Of a DNA stretch of 64,000 nt, positions 8,803 to 20,168 are shown one piece after another (position 1 is the first letter of the stretch; each line of letters begins with the position of its first letter). The notes beneath the pieces are model-generated. The model saw only the letters and a program-made list of their open reading frames with translations. It was not told where the DNA came from and did not search any database. The DNA is taken from NCBI RefSeq assembly GCF_023091155.1, contig NZ_JAHWXK010000001.1:1054001-1118000 (forward strand), given 5' to 3'. Position numbers and translations under genes: made by a program. The stretch comes from Microbacterium sufflavum (GTDB taxonomy: Bacteria; Actinomycetota; Actinomycetes; Actinomycetales; Microbacteriaceae).

Positions 8803-8831
8803 TTGACAACGGCCGGACGTCTCCGATAAAT
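8803..8831 (+). promoter_or_regulatory. Promoter upstream of oriC / dnaN
   Basis: Consensus TTGACA -35 (8803-8808), 17-bp spacer and ATAAAT -10 (8826-8831). Transcription would run through oriC towards dnaN, about 400 nt of leader, and could activate the origin as well as express dnaN. Confidence 0.65.
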
Positions 8832-8839
8832 GCGTCTAT

Positions 8840-9085
8840 GCACATGTGGATAACTTGTGGATGATTCGGGATCGCGGCGCTCAGGATGTGGGCCGAGTGG
8901 GGAAACCTGTGGATAACCGTCACGAGCCCTCGAGTCTCCACATCCTCGATAACCCGCGGATTCCTCAGCGTCTCCACAAGTGACAGTCGTGTAGTTCCCT
9001 ACTCGCGTCTGCTTTCCACCGACTTATCCACAGTATCCACAGCGGTTAACACCGTTAAGGAGTTAAGTCATTCAAGGGGCGATCC
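8840..9085. other. oriC: Chromosomal replication origin oriC
   Basis: dnaA-dnaN intergenic region. DnaA boxes seen: reverse TTATCCACA at 8845-8853 and 8908-8916, forward TTATCCACA at 9024-9032, and near-matches at 8856-8864 (reverse TCATCCACA) and 9033-9041 (GTATCCACA). The right end (about 9043-9080) is the most AT-rich part, with GGTTAAC, GTTAAGG and GTTAAGTCATT, and is the likely unwinding element. The boundaries are my estimate. With parS and parA nearby the assignment is firm. Confidence 0.93.
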
Positions 9086-9229
9086 GATCACCAGACGGTG
9101 GGGACAACCCGACAGGTGCGTCGCCGGTGCTCCGGCGTAGGGATCCGCGGGACTGTAGGGCTAGCATGGGAAGCCCTGCACTGGCAGGACCCGACGACGA
9201 CCCGTCATGACGACGACAAGGGAGCACCC

Positions 9230-10372
9230 GTGAGGTTTCAGGTCAACCGCGATGTCTTCAGCGAGGCTGTGTCCTTCGTCGTCAAGCTCCTCCCCCAGCG
9301 CAACCCGCAGCCGATCCTGGCCGGTGTGCTGATCGAGGCAGACGGTTCAGGGCTCACCCTTTCGGCCTTCGACTACGAGGCATCCGCCAGGACGACCATC
9401 GAGGCCACGGTCGAGACCCCGGGGACGATCCTGGTGCACGGCCGACTCCTGTCCGACATCGCGAGCCGTCTGCCGAACGCACCGATCGAGATCGCCGTCG
9501 AGGACGACGGGGGCATCGCGGTCACCTGCGGCTCTGCGCGATTCACGCTCGCGGCCATGCCGGTCGAGGAATACCCCTCGATCCCCGAGGTCTCCGGCTC
9601 CTCCGGTGTCGTCCCCGCCGATGACTTCGGCACCGCGATCGCCCAGGTCGGCTTCGCGGCCTCGCGTGACGACGTCACGCCGGTCCTCACCGGCGTGCAG
9701 CTCGAGGTGACCGGGCAGACGCTCAGCCTCGTGGCCACCGACCGCTACCGGGTCTCGCTGCGCGATGTGCCCTGGGACGGAGAAGCCGTCGAGGCCACCG
9801 CGCTGGTCCCGGCCCGCACCCTGCTCGAGGTCGGGAAGACGTTCGGGCACGCCGGCACGATCCAGATCGCGTTCTCCGGCGCGGGCGACCGTGAGATCAT
9901 CGCGTTCACCGCGGGCAACAAGACCGTCACCTCGCTGCTCATCAAGGGCAACTTCCCGCCGGTGCGTCGTCTGTTCCCCGAGCAGACGGATCACTACGCG
10001 GTCGTGAACACCGCCGACCTGATCGAGGCCGTCCGCCGCGTGTCCCTGGTGCTCGACCGCGCCGCCCCGCTGCGCTTCACCTTCTCGGCCGACGGCGTCA
10101 CGATGGATGCGTCCGGCAGCGAGCACGCACGCGCGTCCGAATCGGTCGACGCCATCCTGTCCGGCGGTGACGAGGTCACGCTCGGCCTCAACCCGCAGTA
10201 CCTGATCGAGGCGCTCGGCGCGGTGAAGAGCGAGTTCGTGCGGGTCACCTTCACGTCGAGCGACAACGCCAACAAGCTGAGCCCGGTCCTGATCACCAGC
10301 CAGACGTCGGTGGATCAGGCGGGCCTGGACTCGTTCAAGTACCTGCTGCAGCCGAACCTGCTCCTGCGCTGA
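9230..10372 (+). CDS. dnaN: DNA polymerase III sliding clamp (beta subunit)
   Basis: Ring-forming processivity clamp for the replicative polymerase. The 380-residue protein starts with GTG 9230 (MRFQVNRDVF) behind an AAGGGAG ribosome site; upstream in-frame starts lie inside oriC and lack one. Three repeated clamp folds are visible through the conserved FVVKLLPQRNPQPILAGVLIEA opening, ATDRYRVSLRDVPW in the middle and the NPQYLIEALGAVKSEFVRVTFT block near the end. A second possible promoter (TAGCAT near 9161) lies in its leader. Confidence 0.98.
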   Translation: MRFQVNRDVFSEAVSFVVKLLPQRNPQPILAGVLIEADGSGLTLSAFDYEASARTTIEATVETPGTILVHGRLLSDIASRLPNAPIEIAVEDDGGIAVTCGSARFTLAAMPVEEYPSIPEVSGSSGVVPADDFGTAIAQVGFAASRDDVTPVLTGVQLEVTGQTLSLVATDRYRVSLRDVPWDGEAVEATALVPARTLLEVGKTFGHAGTIQIAFSGAGDREIIAFTAGNKTVTSLLIKGNFPPVRRLFPEQTDHYAVVNTADLIEAVRRVSLVLDRAAPLRFTFSADGVTMDASGSEHARASESVDAILSGGDEVTLGLNPQYLIEALGAVKSEFVRVTFTSSDNANKLSPVLITSQTSVDQAGLDSFKYLLQPNLLLR

Positions 10373-10431
10373 GCGCGTCGCGTCGCCCCGGCGGCGGGGA
10401 GGATGTCCGACCCGAAAGGTAGGCTGGCTCC

Positions 10432-11625
10432 GTGATTGTGGAGCACCTGAACCTGGTCGATTTCCGCAATTACGCGACCGCTGATCTGGCTCTTCATCGC
10501 GGCCCCAACGTCCTCGTCGGACGGAACGGACAGGGCAAGACGAACCTCGCGGAGGCCGTCGTCTTCCTGGCCACGCTCGGCTCGCACCGGGTGTCGTCGG
10601 ATGCGCCGCTGGTGCGAGACGGACAGGACTTCGCGGTCATCCGCGCGCGGCTCTCCCATGGCGAACGGCGTGTGCTGGTCGAGGTGCAGGTGAACCGGCA
10701 GGGATCCAACAAAGCCCGCATCAACGGCTCGCCATCGAAGGCGAACGAGCTGCCACGCTACGCCCACGTCGTCCTCTTCGCGCCGGAAGACCTGCAGATC
10801 GTCCGTGGTGATCCGTCAGCCAGACGACGGTTCGTCGATCAGCTGCTGATCCAGCGCACCCCCCGGATGGCTGCGGTGCTCGGCGACTACGACCGCGTGC
10901 TCAAGCAGCGCAACGCCCTGTTGAAGTCGGCCAGGGCGCGGGGCGTCCGCGGCGAGGGCTTGAGCACGCTCGACGTGTGGGATGACAAGCTGGTCGCGCT
11001 CGGCGCCGAGATCATCACCGCGCGCCAGCGTCTCGCCGCGGATCTGCAGCAGCCCGTGGCCGAGGCCTACGCTGCGATCGCCGGCGCCGACCACCGGCCC
11101 CGGTTGGAGTGGGCGCTGTCCGTGGCCGGTGCCGATCCGGAGGACGATGCCGACGCCGAGGAGCAGGAGGTGTCGTCGGCCGCGGCCGAGCAGCGCATCG
11201 ACGTCGCTCGCACGGCCGAGCTGTTCCGCGCGTCCCTGACAGCGAAGCGAACCCAGGAGCTCGACCGCGGGCTCACGCTGTCGGGTCCGCACCGCGACGA
11301 CCTTGTGCTGCGCGTGCGGGACCTCCCGGTCAAGGGGTACGCCTCGCACGGGGAGTCCTGGTCGGTGGCCCTCGCGCTGAGGCTCGCCTCGGCCGAACTG
11401 CTGCGCAGCGAGTCACCCGCGGGTGATCCGGTGCTGATCCTCGACGACGTGTTCGCCGAGCTCGACGCGGATCGACGCCAGCGCCTCGCGTCCCTCACCG
11501 CGGGCTACGAACAGGTGGTCGTCACCGCGGCCGTGGAGGAGGATATCCCCGAGGTGCTGCACGCACACGTGGTGCGGATCACGGCGGGCACCATCACCGA
11601 CGAGCGGGAGGCACCGGATGAGTGA
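10432..11625 (+). CDS. recF: DNA replication and repair protein RecF
   Basis: SMC-like ATPase that helps load RecA at gaps and restart forks. The 397-residue protein has LVDFRNYATADLALHRGPN leading to Walker A GRNGQGKTN (about residues 30-38), the signature SGPHRDDLVLRV, and Walker B LILDDVFAELD near the C-terminus. The GTG start at 10432 has no clear ribosome site, but a TAGGCT -10 lies exactly 6 nt upstream, so the mRNA is probably leaderless. The gene overlaps the following DUF721 gene by 8 bp. Confidence 0.97.
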   Translation: MIVEHLNLVDFRNYATADLALHRGPNVLVGRNGQGKTNLAEAVVFLATLGSHRVSSDAPLVRDGQDFAVIRARLSHGERRVLVEVQVNRQGSNKARINGSPSKANELPRYAHVVLFAPEDLQIVRGDPSARRRFVDQLLIQRTPRMAAVLGDYDRVLKQRNALLKSARARGVRGEGLSTLDVWDDKLVALGAEIITARQRLAADLQQPVAEAYAAIAGADHRPRLEWALSVAGADPEDDADAEEQEVSSAAAEQRIDVARTAELFRASLTAKRTQELDRGLTLSGPHRDDLVLRVRDLPVKGYASHGESWSVALALRLASAELLRSESPAGDPVLILDDVFAELDADRRQRLASLTAGYEQVVVTAAVEEDIPEVLHAHVVRITAGTITDEREAPDE

Positions 11626-12121
11626 CGTGGCCGCCGACGCCGTGATCGAAGCTCCCGAGACTGTCGCCACCTACCTGCGTCTGCGCGGTCTGACGCCGAG
11701 TGCGAAGAACTGGAAGCGCAAGCGTCGGATCACGGTCGACGACGACAACGCCCCCTTCACACCGGGCCGCGACCCCGGAACGCTCGGCGATGTGCTCGAC
11801 CGGCTCAGCCGCGACGCGGGGTGGGAGACCACGCTCGCCAGGGAGGACCTCGTCCGGCAATGGGCCGACCTGGCTGGCGCCGACACCGCGAAGCACTCCG
11901 AGCCGGTGTCGCTGGAGCGTGGACTGCTGACGGTGAAGTGCGACTCGACCGCGTGGGCGAAGAACCTGCAGTTCATGCGCGCGACGATCCTGACGGAGAT
12001 CGGGAGACGGTATCCGGAAGCGGGCGTCGAGAACCTCCGCTTCATCGGACCGGACGTCCCCTCCTGGAAATGGGGTCCCAGAGTCGTTCCAGGACGGGGC
12101 CCGCGCGATACCTACGGGTAG
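11618..12121 (+). CDS. DUF721 (DciA-like) protein
   Basis: 167-residue protein of the DUF721 family that sits between recF and gyrB throughout actinobacteria. The N-terminal third is basic (SAKNWKRKRRITVDDD). The DUF721 domain runs from about residue 50 to 140, with VRQWADLAGADTAKHSEPVSLERGLLTVKCDSTAWAKNLQFM (shown here as a block; the key residues are the W pair and the L-V-KCDS strand). DUF721 proteins include DciA, the ancestral helicase operator/loader in bacteria without DnaC/DnaI, so a role in DnaB loading is plausible but inferred. It is translationally coupled to recF. Confidence 0.85.
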   Translation: MSDVAADAVIEAPETVATYLRLRGLTPSAKNWKRKRRITVDDDNAPFTPGRDPGTLGDVLDRLSRDAGWETTLAREDLVRQWADLAGADTAKHSEPVSLERGLLTVKCDSTAWAKNLQFMRATILTEIGRRYPEAGVENLRFIGPDVPSWKWGPRVVPGRGPRDTYG

Positions 12122-12200
12122 GGCACCATGCAAGGGGTCTGACACGCTCAGAGGGCCACACGCGGCCGTTGAGCGGCATATCGACTCGAAACCCGGCTAG

Positions 12201-14321
<2,121 letters not shown>

Positions 14322-14372
14322 GCGCGAGCTCGCCTCCTCGCTCGCTCAACGACCGGAAATTGAAGAGAACAC

Positions 14373-16931
14373 ATGACTGACGAAGAACGTCCCGACATCA
14401 ACGAGGGCCACGACCACGGCAAGATCGACCAGGTCGACCTGCAGTCGGAGATGCAGCGCAGCTACCTCGACTACGCGATGGCCGTGATCGTCGGGCGCGC
14501 GCTCCCCGACGTGCGTGACGGCCTCAAGCCCGTGCACCGCCGCGTGATCTACGGCATGTACGACGGCGGATTCCGCCCGGACAAGTCGTTCTCGAAGTGT
14601 GCCCGCGTGGTCGGCGAGGTCATGGGGCAGTACCACCCGCACGGTGACTCCGCGATCTACGACGCTCTCGTGCGCCTGGTGCAGCCGTGGTCGCTGCGGT
14701 ACCCGCTCGCGCTCGGCCAGGGGAACTTCGGCTCCCCCGGCAACATGGGCGCGGCGGCGCCCCGATACACCGAGACGAAGATGGCTCCGCTCGCGCTCGA
14801 GATGGTGCGCGACATCGAAGAGGAGACCGTCGACTTCACCGACAACTACGACGGACAGACGCAGGAGCCGACGGTCCTGCCGGCCCGGTTCCCGAACCTG
14901 CTCGTCAACGGTTCGGTCGGCATCGCGGTCGGCATGGCCACGAACATCCCGCCGCACAACCTGCGCGAGGTGTCGGACGCGGCGCTGTGGGCCCTCGACA
15001 ACCCGGACATCTCCCGCGAGGAGCTGCTCGACGGTCTGATCCAGCGGATCCCCGGGCCGGACTTCCCCACCGGCGCGCAGATCCTCGGCACGAAGGGCAT
15101 CCACGAGGCCTATCGCACGGGTCGCGGCTCGATCACGATGCGCGCGGTCGTGAACGTCGAGGAGATCCAGGGCCGCACGTGCCTCGTGATCACCGAGCTG
15201 CCGTATCAGGTGAACCCCGACAACGTCGCGGTGAAGATCGGCGACCTCGCGCGCGACGGGAAGATCACCGGCATCGCGGACATCCGCGATGAGTCGTCCG
15301 ACCGCACCGGTCAGCGCCTCGTCGTGGTGCTCAAGCGTGACGCGGTCGCGAAGGTCGTGCTCAACAACCTGTACAAGCACACGCAGCTGCAGGAGAACTT
15401 CGGCGCGAACATGCTCGCGATCGTCGACGGTGTTCCGCGCACGCTCGCGATCGACGGCTTCGTCACCAACTGGATCGCGCACCAGATCGACGTGATCGTG
15501 CGGCGCACCCAGTTCCGCCTCAACGAGGCCGAGAAGCGCATGCACATCCTGCGCGGCTACCTGAAGGCGCTCGATGCCCTCGACGAGGTGATCGCGCTCA
15601 TCCGCCGATCGCAGACCACGGCCGACGCGAACGAGGGCCTGCAGAAGCTCCTCGACATCGACGAGATCCAGGCCGATGCGATCCTGCAGATGCAGCTGCG
15701 TCGCCTCGCGGCCCTCGAGCGCCAGAAGATCATCGACCAGGCCACCGAGCTCGAGGCGCAGATCACCGAGTACAAGGCGATCCTCGCCGACGAGGGCCGG
15801 CAGCGCACGATCATCCGCGAGGAGCTCACCGCGATCGTCGACCGCTTCGGCGACGAGCGGCGCACGCACATCCTGCACGGGTTTGACGGCGACGTCTCGA
15901 TGGAAGACCTCATCGCCGAAGAGGAGATGGTCGTCACCGTCACGCGCGAGGGCTACATCAAGCGCACGCGCAGCGACAACTACCGCTCGCAGCACCGCGG
16001 TGGCAAGGGCGTCAAGGGCGCCCAGCTCCGCGCCGACGACATCGTGGAGCACTTCTTCGTCACCACCACGCACCACTGGCTGCTGTTCTTCACGGACAAG
16101 GGCCGCGTCTACCGCGCCAAGACGTATGAGGTGCCGGAGGCCGGTCGCGACGCGAAGGGCACCCACGTCGCCAACCTGCTCGCCCTGCAGCCCGACGAGA
16201 GCATCGCCCAGGTGCTCGACATCCGCGACTATGAGGTCGCCGACTACCTCGTCCTCGCGACCCGCGACGGTCTGGTGAAGAAGACCCGACTCGACGCGTA
16301 CGACACGAACCGTCAGGGCGGCGTGATCGCGATCCGACTCAACGAGGAGGACGAGCTCGTCAGCGCGCTGCTCGTCAACGCCGAGGACGACATCCTCCTC
16401 ATCAGCCGCCGTGGCATGTCGGTGCGGTTCGAGGCGACCGACGAGGCGCTGCGCCCCATGGGCCGCGCGACCGCCGGTGTGCGCGGCATGAAGTTCAAGA
16501 TCGACGGCGACTGCCTGCTGTCCGCCTCGGTCGCGGCCGCCGGGAAGTTCGTCTTCGTGGTCACCGACGGCGGGTACGCGAAGCGCACGGCGGTCGAGGA
16601 ATACCGGGTCCAGGGCCGTGGCGGAACGGGCATCAAGGTCGCGAAACTGAACGACGATCGGGGCACTCTCGCGGGTGGTCTGATCGTCGCGGAGGACGAC
16701 GAGGTCTTGGTGGTTCTGTCCAGCGGCAAGGTGGTACGCTCTGCCGTGGCCGAGGTCCCCGCGAAGGGTCGAGACACCATGGGAGTGGTGTTCGCCCGCA
16801 CGACGGAGGCCGACCGCATCCTCGCCATCGCCCGTAACGGTGAGCGCGGTCTCGCAGAAGACGAGGCCGAAGCGGATGTCGACACCGAGGCCCCCCAGAC
16901 GACAGAGACACCCGAGGATACAGACGCATGA
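14373..16931 (+). CDS. gyrA: DNA gyrase subunit A
   Basis: DNA cleavage/religation subunit of gyrase, 852 residues. The winged-helix region contains the quinolone-determining segment [14 protein letters not shown] with the wild-type Ser and Asp positions, and the active-site tyrosine in AAPRYTE. The C-terminal beta-pinwheel includes the GyrA box RGGKGVKG. The last 20 or so residues are acidic ([20 protein letters not shown]). It lies 51 bp after gyrB and overlaps the following gene by 4 bp (ATGA). Confidence 0.98.
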   Translation: MTDEERPDINEGHDHGKIDQVDLQSEMQRSYLDYAMAVIVGRALPDVRDGLKPVHRRVIYGMYDGGFRPDKSFSKCARVVGEVMGQYHPHGDSAIYDALVRLVQPWSLRYPLALGQGNFGSPGNMGAAAPRYTETKMAPLALEMVRDIEEETVDFTDNYDGQTQEPTVLPARFPNLLVNGSVGIAVGMATNIPPHNLREVSDAALWALDNPDISREELLDGLIQRIPGPDFPTGAQILGTKGIHEAYRTGRGSITMRAVVNVEEIQGRTCLVITELPYQVNPDNVAVKIGDLARDGKITGIADIRDESSDRTGQRLVVVLKRDAVAKVVLNNLYKHTQLQENFGANMLAIVDGVPRTLAIDGFVTNWIAHQIDVIVRRTQFRLNEAEKRMHILRGYLKALDALDEVIALIRRSQTTADANEGLQKLLDIDEIQADAILQMQLRRLAALERQKIIDQATELEAQITEYKAILADEGRQRTIIREELTAIVDRFGDERRTHILHGFDGDVSMEDLIAEEEMVVTVTREGYIKRTRSDNYRSQHRGGKGVKGAQLRADDIVEHFFVTTTHHWLLFFTDKGRVYRAKTYEVPEAGRDAKGTHVANLLALQPDESIAQVLDIRDYEVADYLVLATRDGLVKKTRLDAYDTNRQGGVIAIRLNEEDELVSALLVNAEDDILLISRRGMSVRFEATDEALRPMGRATAGVRGMKFKIDGDCLLSASVAAAGKFVFVVTDGGYAKRTAVEEYRVQGRGGTGIKVAKLNDDRGTLAGGLIVAEDDEVLVVLSSGKVVRSAVAEVPAKGRDTMGVVFARTTEADRILAIARNGERGLAEDEAEADVDTEAPQTTETPEDTDA

Positions 16932-17332
16932 GCACAGTGGCCGACAAGCTGGCGAAGAAGTCGACCCGCAAGACCAGTGGCAAGCAGGTTCGCCTCCGCC
17001 TGGTGTACGTCGACTTCTGGTCAGCGGTGAAGCTCTCCTTCCTGGGAGCCGTGGCTCTCGCCGTCGTCACGATGGTCTCCTTCTTCCTCATCTTCCTGGT
17101 GCTCCAGGCGACGGGCATCATGTCGACCGCAGATGAGTTCCTCCAGGGCATCACGGACAACGCGTTCGTGCTGTCCGAGGTCGTCGGCCTGCCGCAGGTG
17201 ATGGCCTTCGCCGCGGTCGTGGCGATCCTGAACCTGATCGTCTTCACGGTGCTCGGCGCCGTGATCGCCGGCATCTACAACCTCGCCGTGAAGGTGACGG
17301 GCGGCCTGCTCGTCGGCTTCATGTCGAACTGA
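16928..17332 (+). CDS. DUF3566 small membrane protein
   Basis: 134-residue protein of the DUF3566 family, found immediately after gyrA in most actinobacteria. A basic, lysine-rich N-terminus (about 25 residues) is followed by the domain start [23 protein letters not shown] with a first membrane helix at about 38-60. A second helix lies at about 97-120 ([27 protein letters not shown]). It is translationally coupled to gyrA and ends at a strong terminator. Its function is not known; no catalytic residues are visible. Confidence 0.88.
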   Translation: MSTVADKLAKKSTRKTSGKQVRLRLVYVDFWSAVKLSFLGAVALAVVTMVSFFLIFLVLQATGIMSTADEFLQGITDNAFVLSEVVGLPQVMAFAAVVAILNLIVFTVLGAVIAGIYNLAVKVTGGLLVGFMSN

Positions 17333-17340
17333 CGCGAGTC

Positions 17341-17380
17341 ACGACGAAGGGCGGGTGCTGCGGCACCCGCCCTTCGTCGT
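17341..17380. terminator. Bidirectional terminator between the gyrA operon and the VIT gene
   Basis: Perfect 17-bp inverted repeat (ACGACGAAGGGCGGGTG) around a 6-nt loop, between convergent genes. Confidence 0.9.
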
Positions 17381-17397
17381 GTGCACGGCGCGGCGGC

Positions 17398-18108
17398 TCA
17401 GACCACGCCGGTCGTTCCGAGGAGCGTGCCGATCAGCCACGTCGCGAGCAGCGCGAGCGCTCCGCCGATCACGAGCCGCAGTGCCGCTCGGCCCGGCGCG
17501 GATCCTCCGATCCTCGCCGAGATCGTGCCCGTCGCGGCCAGGGCGATCAACACCGCGACGAAGGTCACCGGGACTCGCCAGTCGGGCGGGGGCAGCAGGA
17601 TCGCCAGCAAGGGGAGCAGCGCGCCGAGCGTGAACGCGATCGCGGAGGACAGCGCCGCGTGCCACGGGTTGACCAGGTCGTCCTGATCGATGCCGAGCTC
17701 CACCTCGAGGTGTGCCGACAGAGCGTCGTGCGCGGTGAGCTCCTCGGCCACACGGCGCGCGGTGTCCTCCGTAAGCCCTCGGTCGCGGTACAGGGAGGTG
17801 AGCTCGGCGAGCTCCTCCTCCGGCATCGTGCGCAGCTCTTCCTTCTCCTTGGCGATGAGCGCGCGCTCGCTGTCGCGTTGGCTGCTCACGGAGACGTACT
17901 CGCCCAGAGCCATGGAGATCGCCCCACCCACCAGACCGGCGACGCCCGCGGTGAGGAGCGCGGCGTTATCCGTGGTGGCACCGGCGACGCCCACGACCAG
18001 CGATGCCACCGACACGATCCCGTCATTCGCTCCGAGGACACCGGCGCGCAGCCAGTTGAGGCGCTGACCCACGCCGGTGCCGTGCGGTTCTCCCTCGTGG
18101 GCTGTCAT
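17398..18108 (-). CDS. VIT1/CCC1 family membrane protein
   Basis: 236-residue member of the vacuolar iron transporter (VIT1/CCC1) family, which moves Fe(II) or Mn(II) out of the cytoplasm. It begins MTAHEGEPHG; the conserved opening helix RLNWLRAGVLGANDGIVSVASLVVGVAGA is followed by SMALGEYVSVSSQRDSE, the family signature. A cytoplasmic E-rich, metal-binding-like helix (KEKEELRTMPEEELAELT) precedes the motif HAALSSAIAFTLGALLPL and two further C-terminal helices. Five membrane segments in all, of normal length. It is divergent from the histidine kinase gene, with 117 bp between them. Substrate is inferred from the family. Confidence 0.87.
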   Translation of the reverse strand: MTAHEGEPHGTGVGQRLNWLRAGVLGANDGIVSVASLVVGVAGATTDNAALLTAGVAGLVGGAISMALGEYVSVSSQRDSERALIAKEKEELRTMPEEELAELTSLYRDRGLTEDTARRVAEELTAHDALSAHLEVELGIDQDDLVNPWHAALSSAIAFTLGALLPLLAILLPPPDWRVPVTFVAVLIALAATGTISARIGGSAPGRAALRLVIGGALALLATWLIGTLLGTTGVV

Positions 18109-18225
18109 GCCACCAGTGAAGCAGACGAGGACAGTGGCGAGGGCGGTCCCGGGTAGGGAAAACCCGAACCGGAGTGTCCGGCTGCCTCGGTGCCCGCGTG
18201 GCACCGTCCCCCGTACCGTGGAAAC

Positions 18226-19491
18226 ATGACCACTCGGCCTGCGCCTCCGGCCGCCGCTCCGGCGAAGCCACCGCTGCGCCTCTTCCTCACGGTCCTGCAT
18301 CTGGCGGGCATCGGCGTCCTCGGCGGCGGGATCTTCGCCACCCTCGGCGCACTGCTCGGGACGGGGATCGGCCTCGTGTTCGTCGCCGGCATCGGCATCG
18401 TCCTGCTCGTCGGTCTCGTCTACGCGCTCTACGGCCTCGGCTGGTTCGAGGTCGCGCGCGTCGCCGGTCTCTACCGCACCCCGCTCGCGCCCCTGCGACT
18501 GCAGCCGCGCGATCGTCCCGGCTTCGCCGGCTGGCTCCGCGCCCTCGGGCGACAGGCCATCGACGGACGCATGTGGCGTGCCGTCGCGAACTTCGCCATC
18601 TCGGCAGTGCTGGGCTGGGTCGTGCTCCGCCTGGCCTGGAGCCTCGTGTGGTCGATCATCATCTCCTTCGCCCCCCTGACCTCTGCCGACAGCATCATGG
18701 GACCCTTCGGCGGTGCCGGGATCCCCGTCGCCTGGGCTCCGCTCATCGGGATCTTGGGCGTCGCCGCATCGGCGGCCGGCATCATCGGACTCGCATTCCT
18801 GCACCGCACCCTGTCCCTGGCGATCGTCGCCCGCAGTCGGGAGACCGAGCTCACGGAGCGGGTGCGTGCCTCGACGGCGCAGCGGGAGGGAGCCGTGCGT
18901 GCGGCCGACGTGGAGCGCACCCGCATCGAGCGGGATCTCCACGACGGCGTGCAGCCGCGTCTCGTCTCGGTCGGCATGACCCTGGGCCTGGCCCAGCAGA
19001 AGATCGACACCGATCCCGACGCGGCCAAGGACCTCATCTCGGAGGCGCACACCTCGACGAAGGCGGCGATCACCGAGCTGCGGCAGCTCGCGCGGGGCAT
19101 CCACGCCTCGGTCCTCGACGACCGCGGGCTGGACGCGGCGCTGTCCGCACTCGCCGGCCGTTCGCACATCCCCGTGCACCTCGACGTGCGGATGGACGGG
19201 CGGTGCAGTCGTGAGGCCGAGGCCGCGGTGTACTTCTCGATCGCGGAATCCCTCACCAACGCCGCCAAGCACTCTCGCGCGAGCGAGGCCCGGGTCACGG
19301 TGCGACTGCGCGAGGGCAACGTGCTGTGGGCCCGCGTGGAGGACAACGGCATGGGCGGCGCGCAGGTGCTCCCCGGCGGCGGCCTCGACGGCATCGCGAA
19401 CCGGATCCTCGCCGCCGGCGGAACGTTCCGCCTGGACAGCCCGCTCGGTGGTCCGACCAGCCTGGAGGTGAACGTGCCATGCGCATCCTGA
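18226..19491 (+). CDS. Sensor histidine kinase (HisKA_3 / NarL-LiaS type)
   Basis: 421-residue membrane kinase. The first half holds a putative sensor membrane domain with four helices (about residues 19-37, 42-68, 118-150, 170-205). The cytoplasmic half has the HisKA_3 phosphoacceptor region ERTRIERDLHDGVQPRLVS with its histidine, then LRQLARGIHASVLDDRGLDAAL, and an HATPase with SIAESLTNAAKHS (N box) and VEDNGMGGA (G1). The start at ATG 18226 follows a TACCGT -10 by 6 nt, so the transcript is probably leaderless. It overlaps the response regulator gene. With the downstream DUF4097 gene it resembles a LiaRS-type cell-envelope-stress unit. Confidence 0.92.
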   Translation: MTTRPAPPAAAPAKPPLRLFLTVLHLAGIGVLGGGIFATLGALLGTGIGLVFVAGIGIVLLVGLVYALYGLGWFEVARVAGLYRTPLAPLRLQPRDRPGFAGWLRALGRQAIDGRMWRAVANFAISAVLGWVVLRLAWSLVWSIIISFAPLTSADSIMGPFGGAGIPVAWAPLIGILGVAASAAGIIGLAFLHRTLSLAIVARSRETELTERVRASTAQREGAVRAADVERTRIERDLHDGVQPRLVSVGMTLGLAQQKIDTDPDAAKDLISEAHTSTKAAITELRQLARGIHASVLDDRGLDAALSALAGRSHIPVHLDVRMDGRCSREAEAAVYFSIAESLTNAAKHSRASEARVTVRLREGNVLWARVEDNGMGGAQVLPGGGLDGIANRILAAGGTFRLDSPLGGPTSLEVNVPCAS

Positions 19492-20168
19492 TCTGCGAGG
19501 ACTCGGTCCTGCTGCGGGAGGGGCTCGTGCGTCTGCTGGAAGACGCGGGTCATCAGGTGGTGGCCGCGCTCACCGACACCGACGGTGTGGCGGAGGCCGT
19601 GGCATCCGCCGACCCGGAGCTCTGCATCCTGGACGTGCGGCTTCCTCCGACGTTCACCGACGAGGGGATCCGTGCGGCGCTGGCGCTGCGGGCGACGCAT
19701 CCGTCCCTTCCGATCCTCGTGCTGTCGCAGTACGTGGAGGAGCGCTACGCGTCTGACCTGATCGCGGCGCAGGGAGGGCCCCTGGGTTACCTGCTGAAGG
19801 ACCGGGTCGCCGACGTCGCGGAGTTCATCGAGTCCGTGCAGCGGATCGCCGACGGAGCGACCGTGCTCGACCCGGAGGTCGTGGCGCAGCTGCTCACGCG
19901 ACGCAACCGCGACGACCGGATGCTGCGCCTCACGGAACGTGAGCGCACCGTGCTGGCACTGATCGCGGAGGGCAAGTCGAACCAAGCGATCGCCGGACTG
20001 CTGTTCGTCTCCGAGGCGAGTGTCGAGAAGCACATCACCTCCATCTTCCAGAAGCTGGGGTTCGAGCAGGACGAGTCGGGAAACCGTCGCGTGCTGGCGG
20101 CCCTGGCACACATCGAGAACACGGGCGGCCCCACGCCGCCGACCGGACAGACAGGAATGGCACGATGA
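19479..20168 (+). CDS. NarL/LuxR-family response regulator
   Basis: 229-residue regulator paired with the kinase just upstream (13-bp overlap). The receiver domain begins MRILICEDSVLLREGLVRLL with the acidic pair, carries the phosphoacceptor Asp in LCILDVRLPP and the Lys in LLKDRVADV. The C-terminal LuxR-type helix-turn-helix has LTERERTVLALIAEGKSNQAIAGLLFVSEASVEKHI. The stop overlaps the DUF4097 gene by 4 bp, so all three proteins are made together. Confidence 0.95.
   Translation: MRILICEDSVLLREGLVRLLEDAGHQVVAALTDTDGVAEAVASADPELCILDVRLPPTFTDEGIRAALALRATHPSLPILVLSQYVEERYASDLIAAQGGPLGYLLKDRVADVAEFIESVQRIADGATVLDPEVVAQLLTRRNRDDRMLRLTERERTVLALIAEGKSNQAIAGLLFVSEASVEKHITSIFQKLGFEQDESGNRRVLAALAHIENTGGPTPPTGQTGMAR

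Noticed and set aside
14346-16166. Very long antisense open frame opposite gyrA, and similar ones opposite gyrB, dnaA and dnaN
   Set aside because: High-GC coding DNA gives long antisense frames; the sense genes are certain and the antisense translations lack domains.
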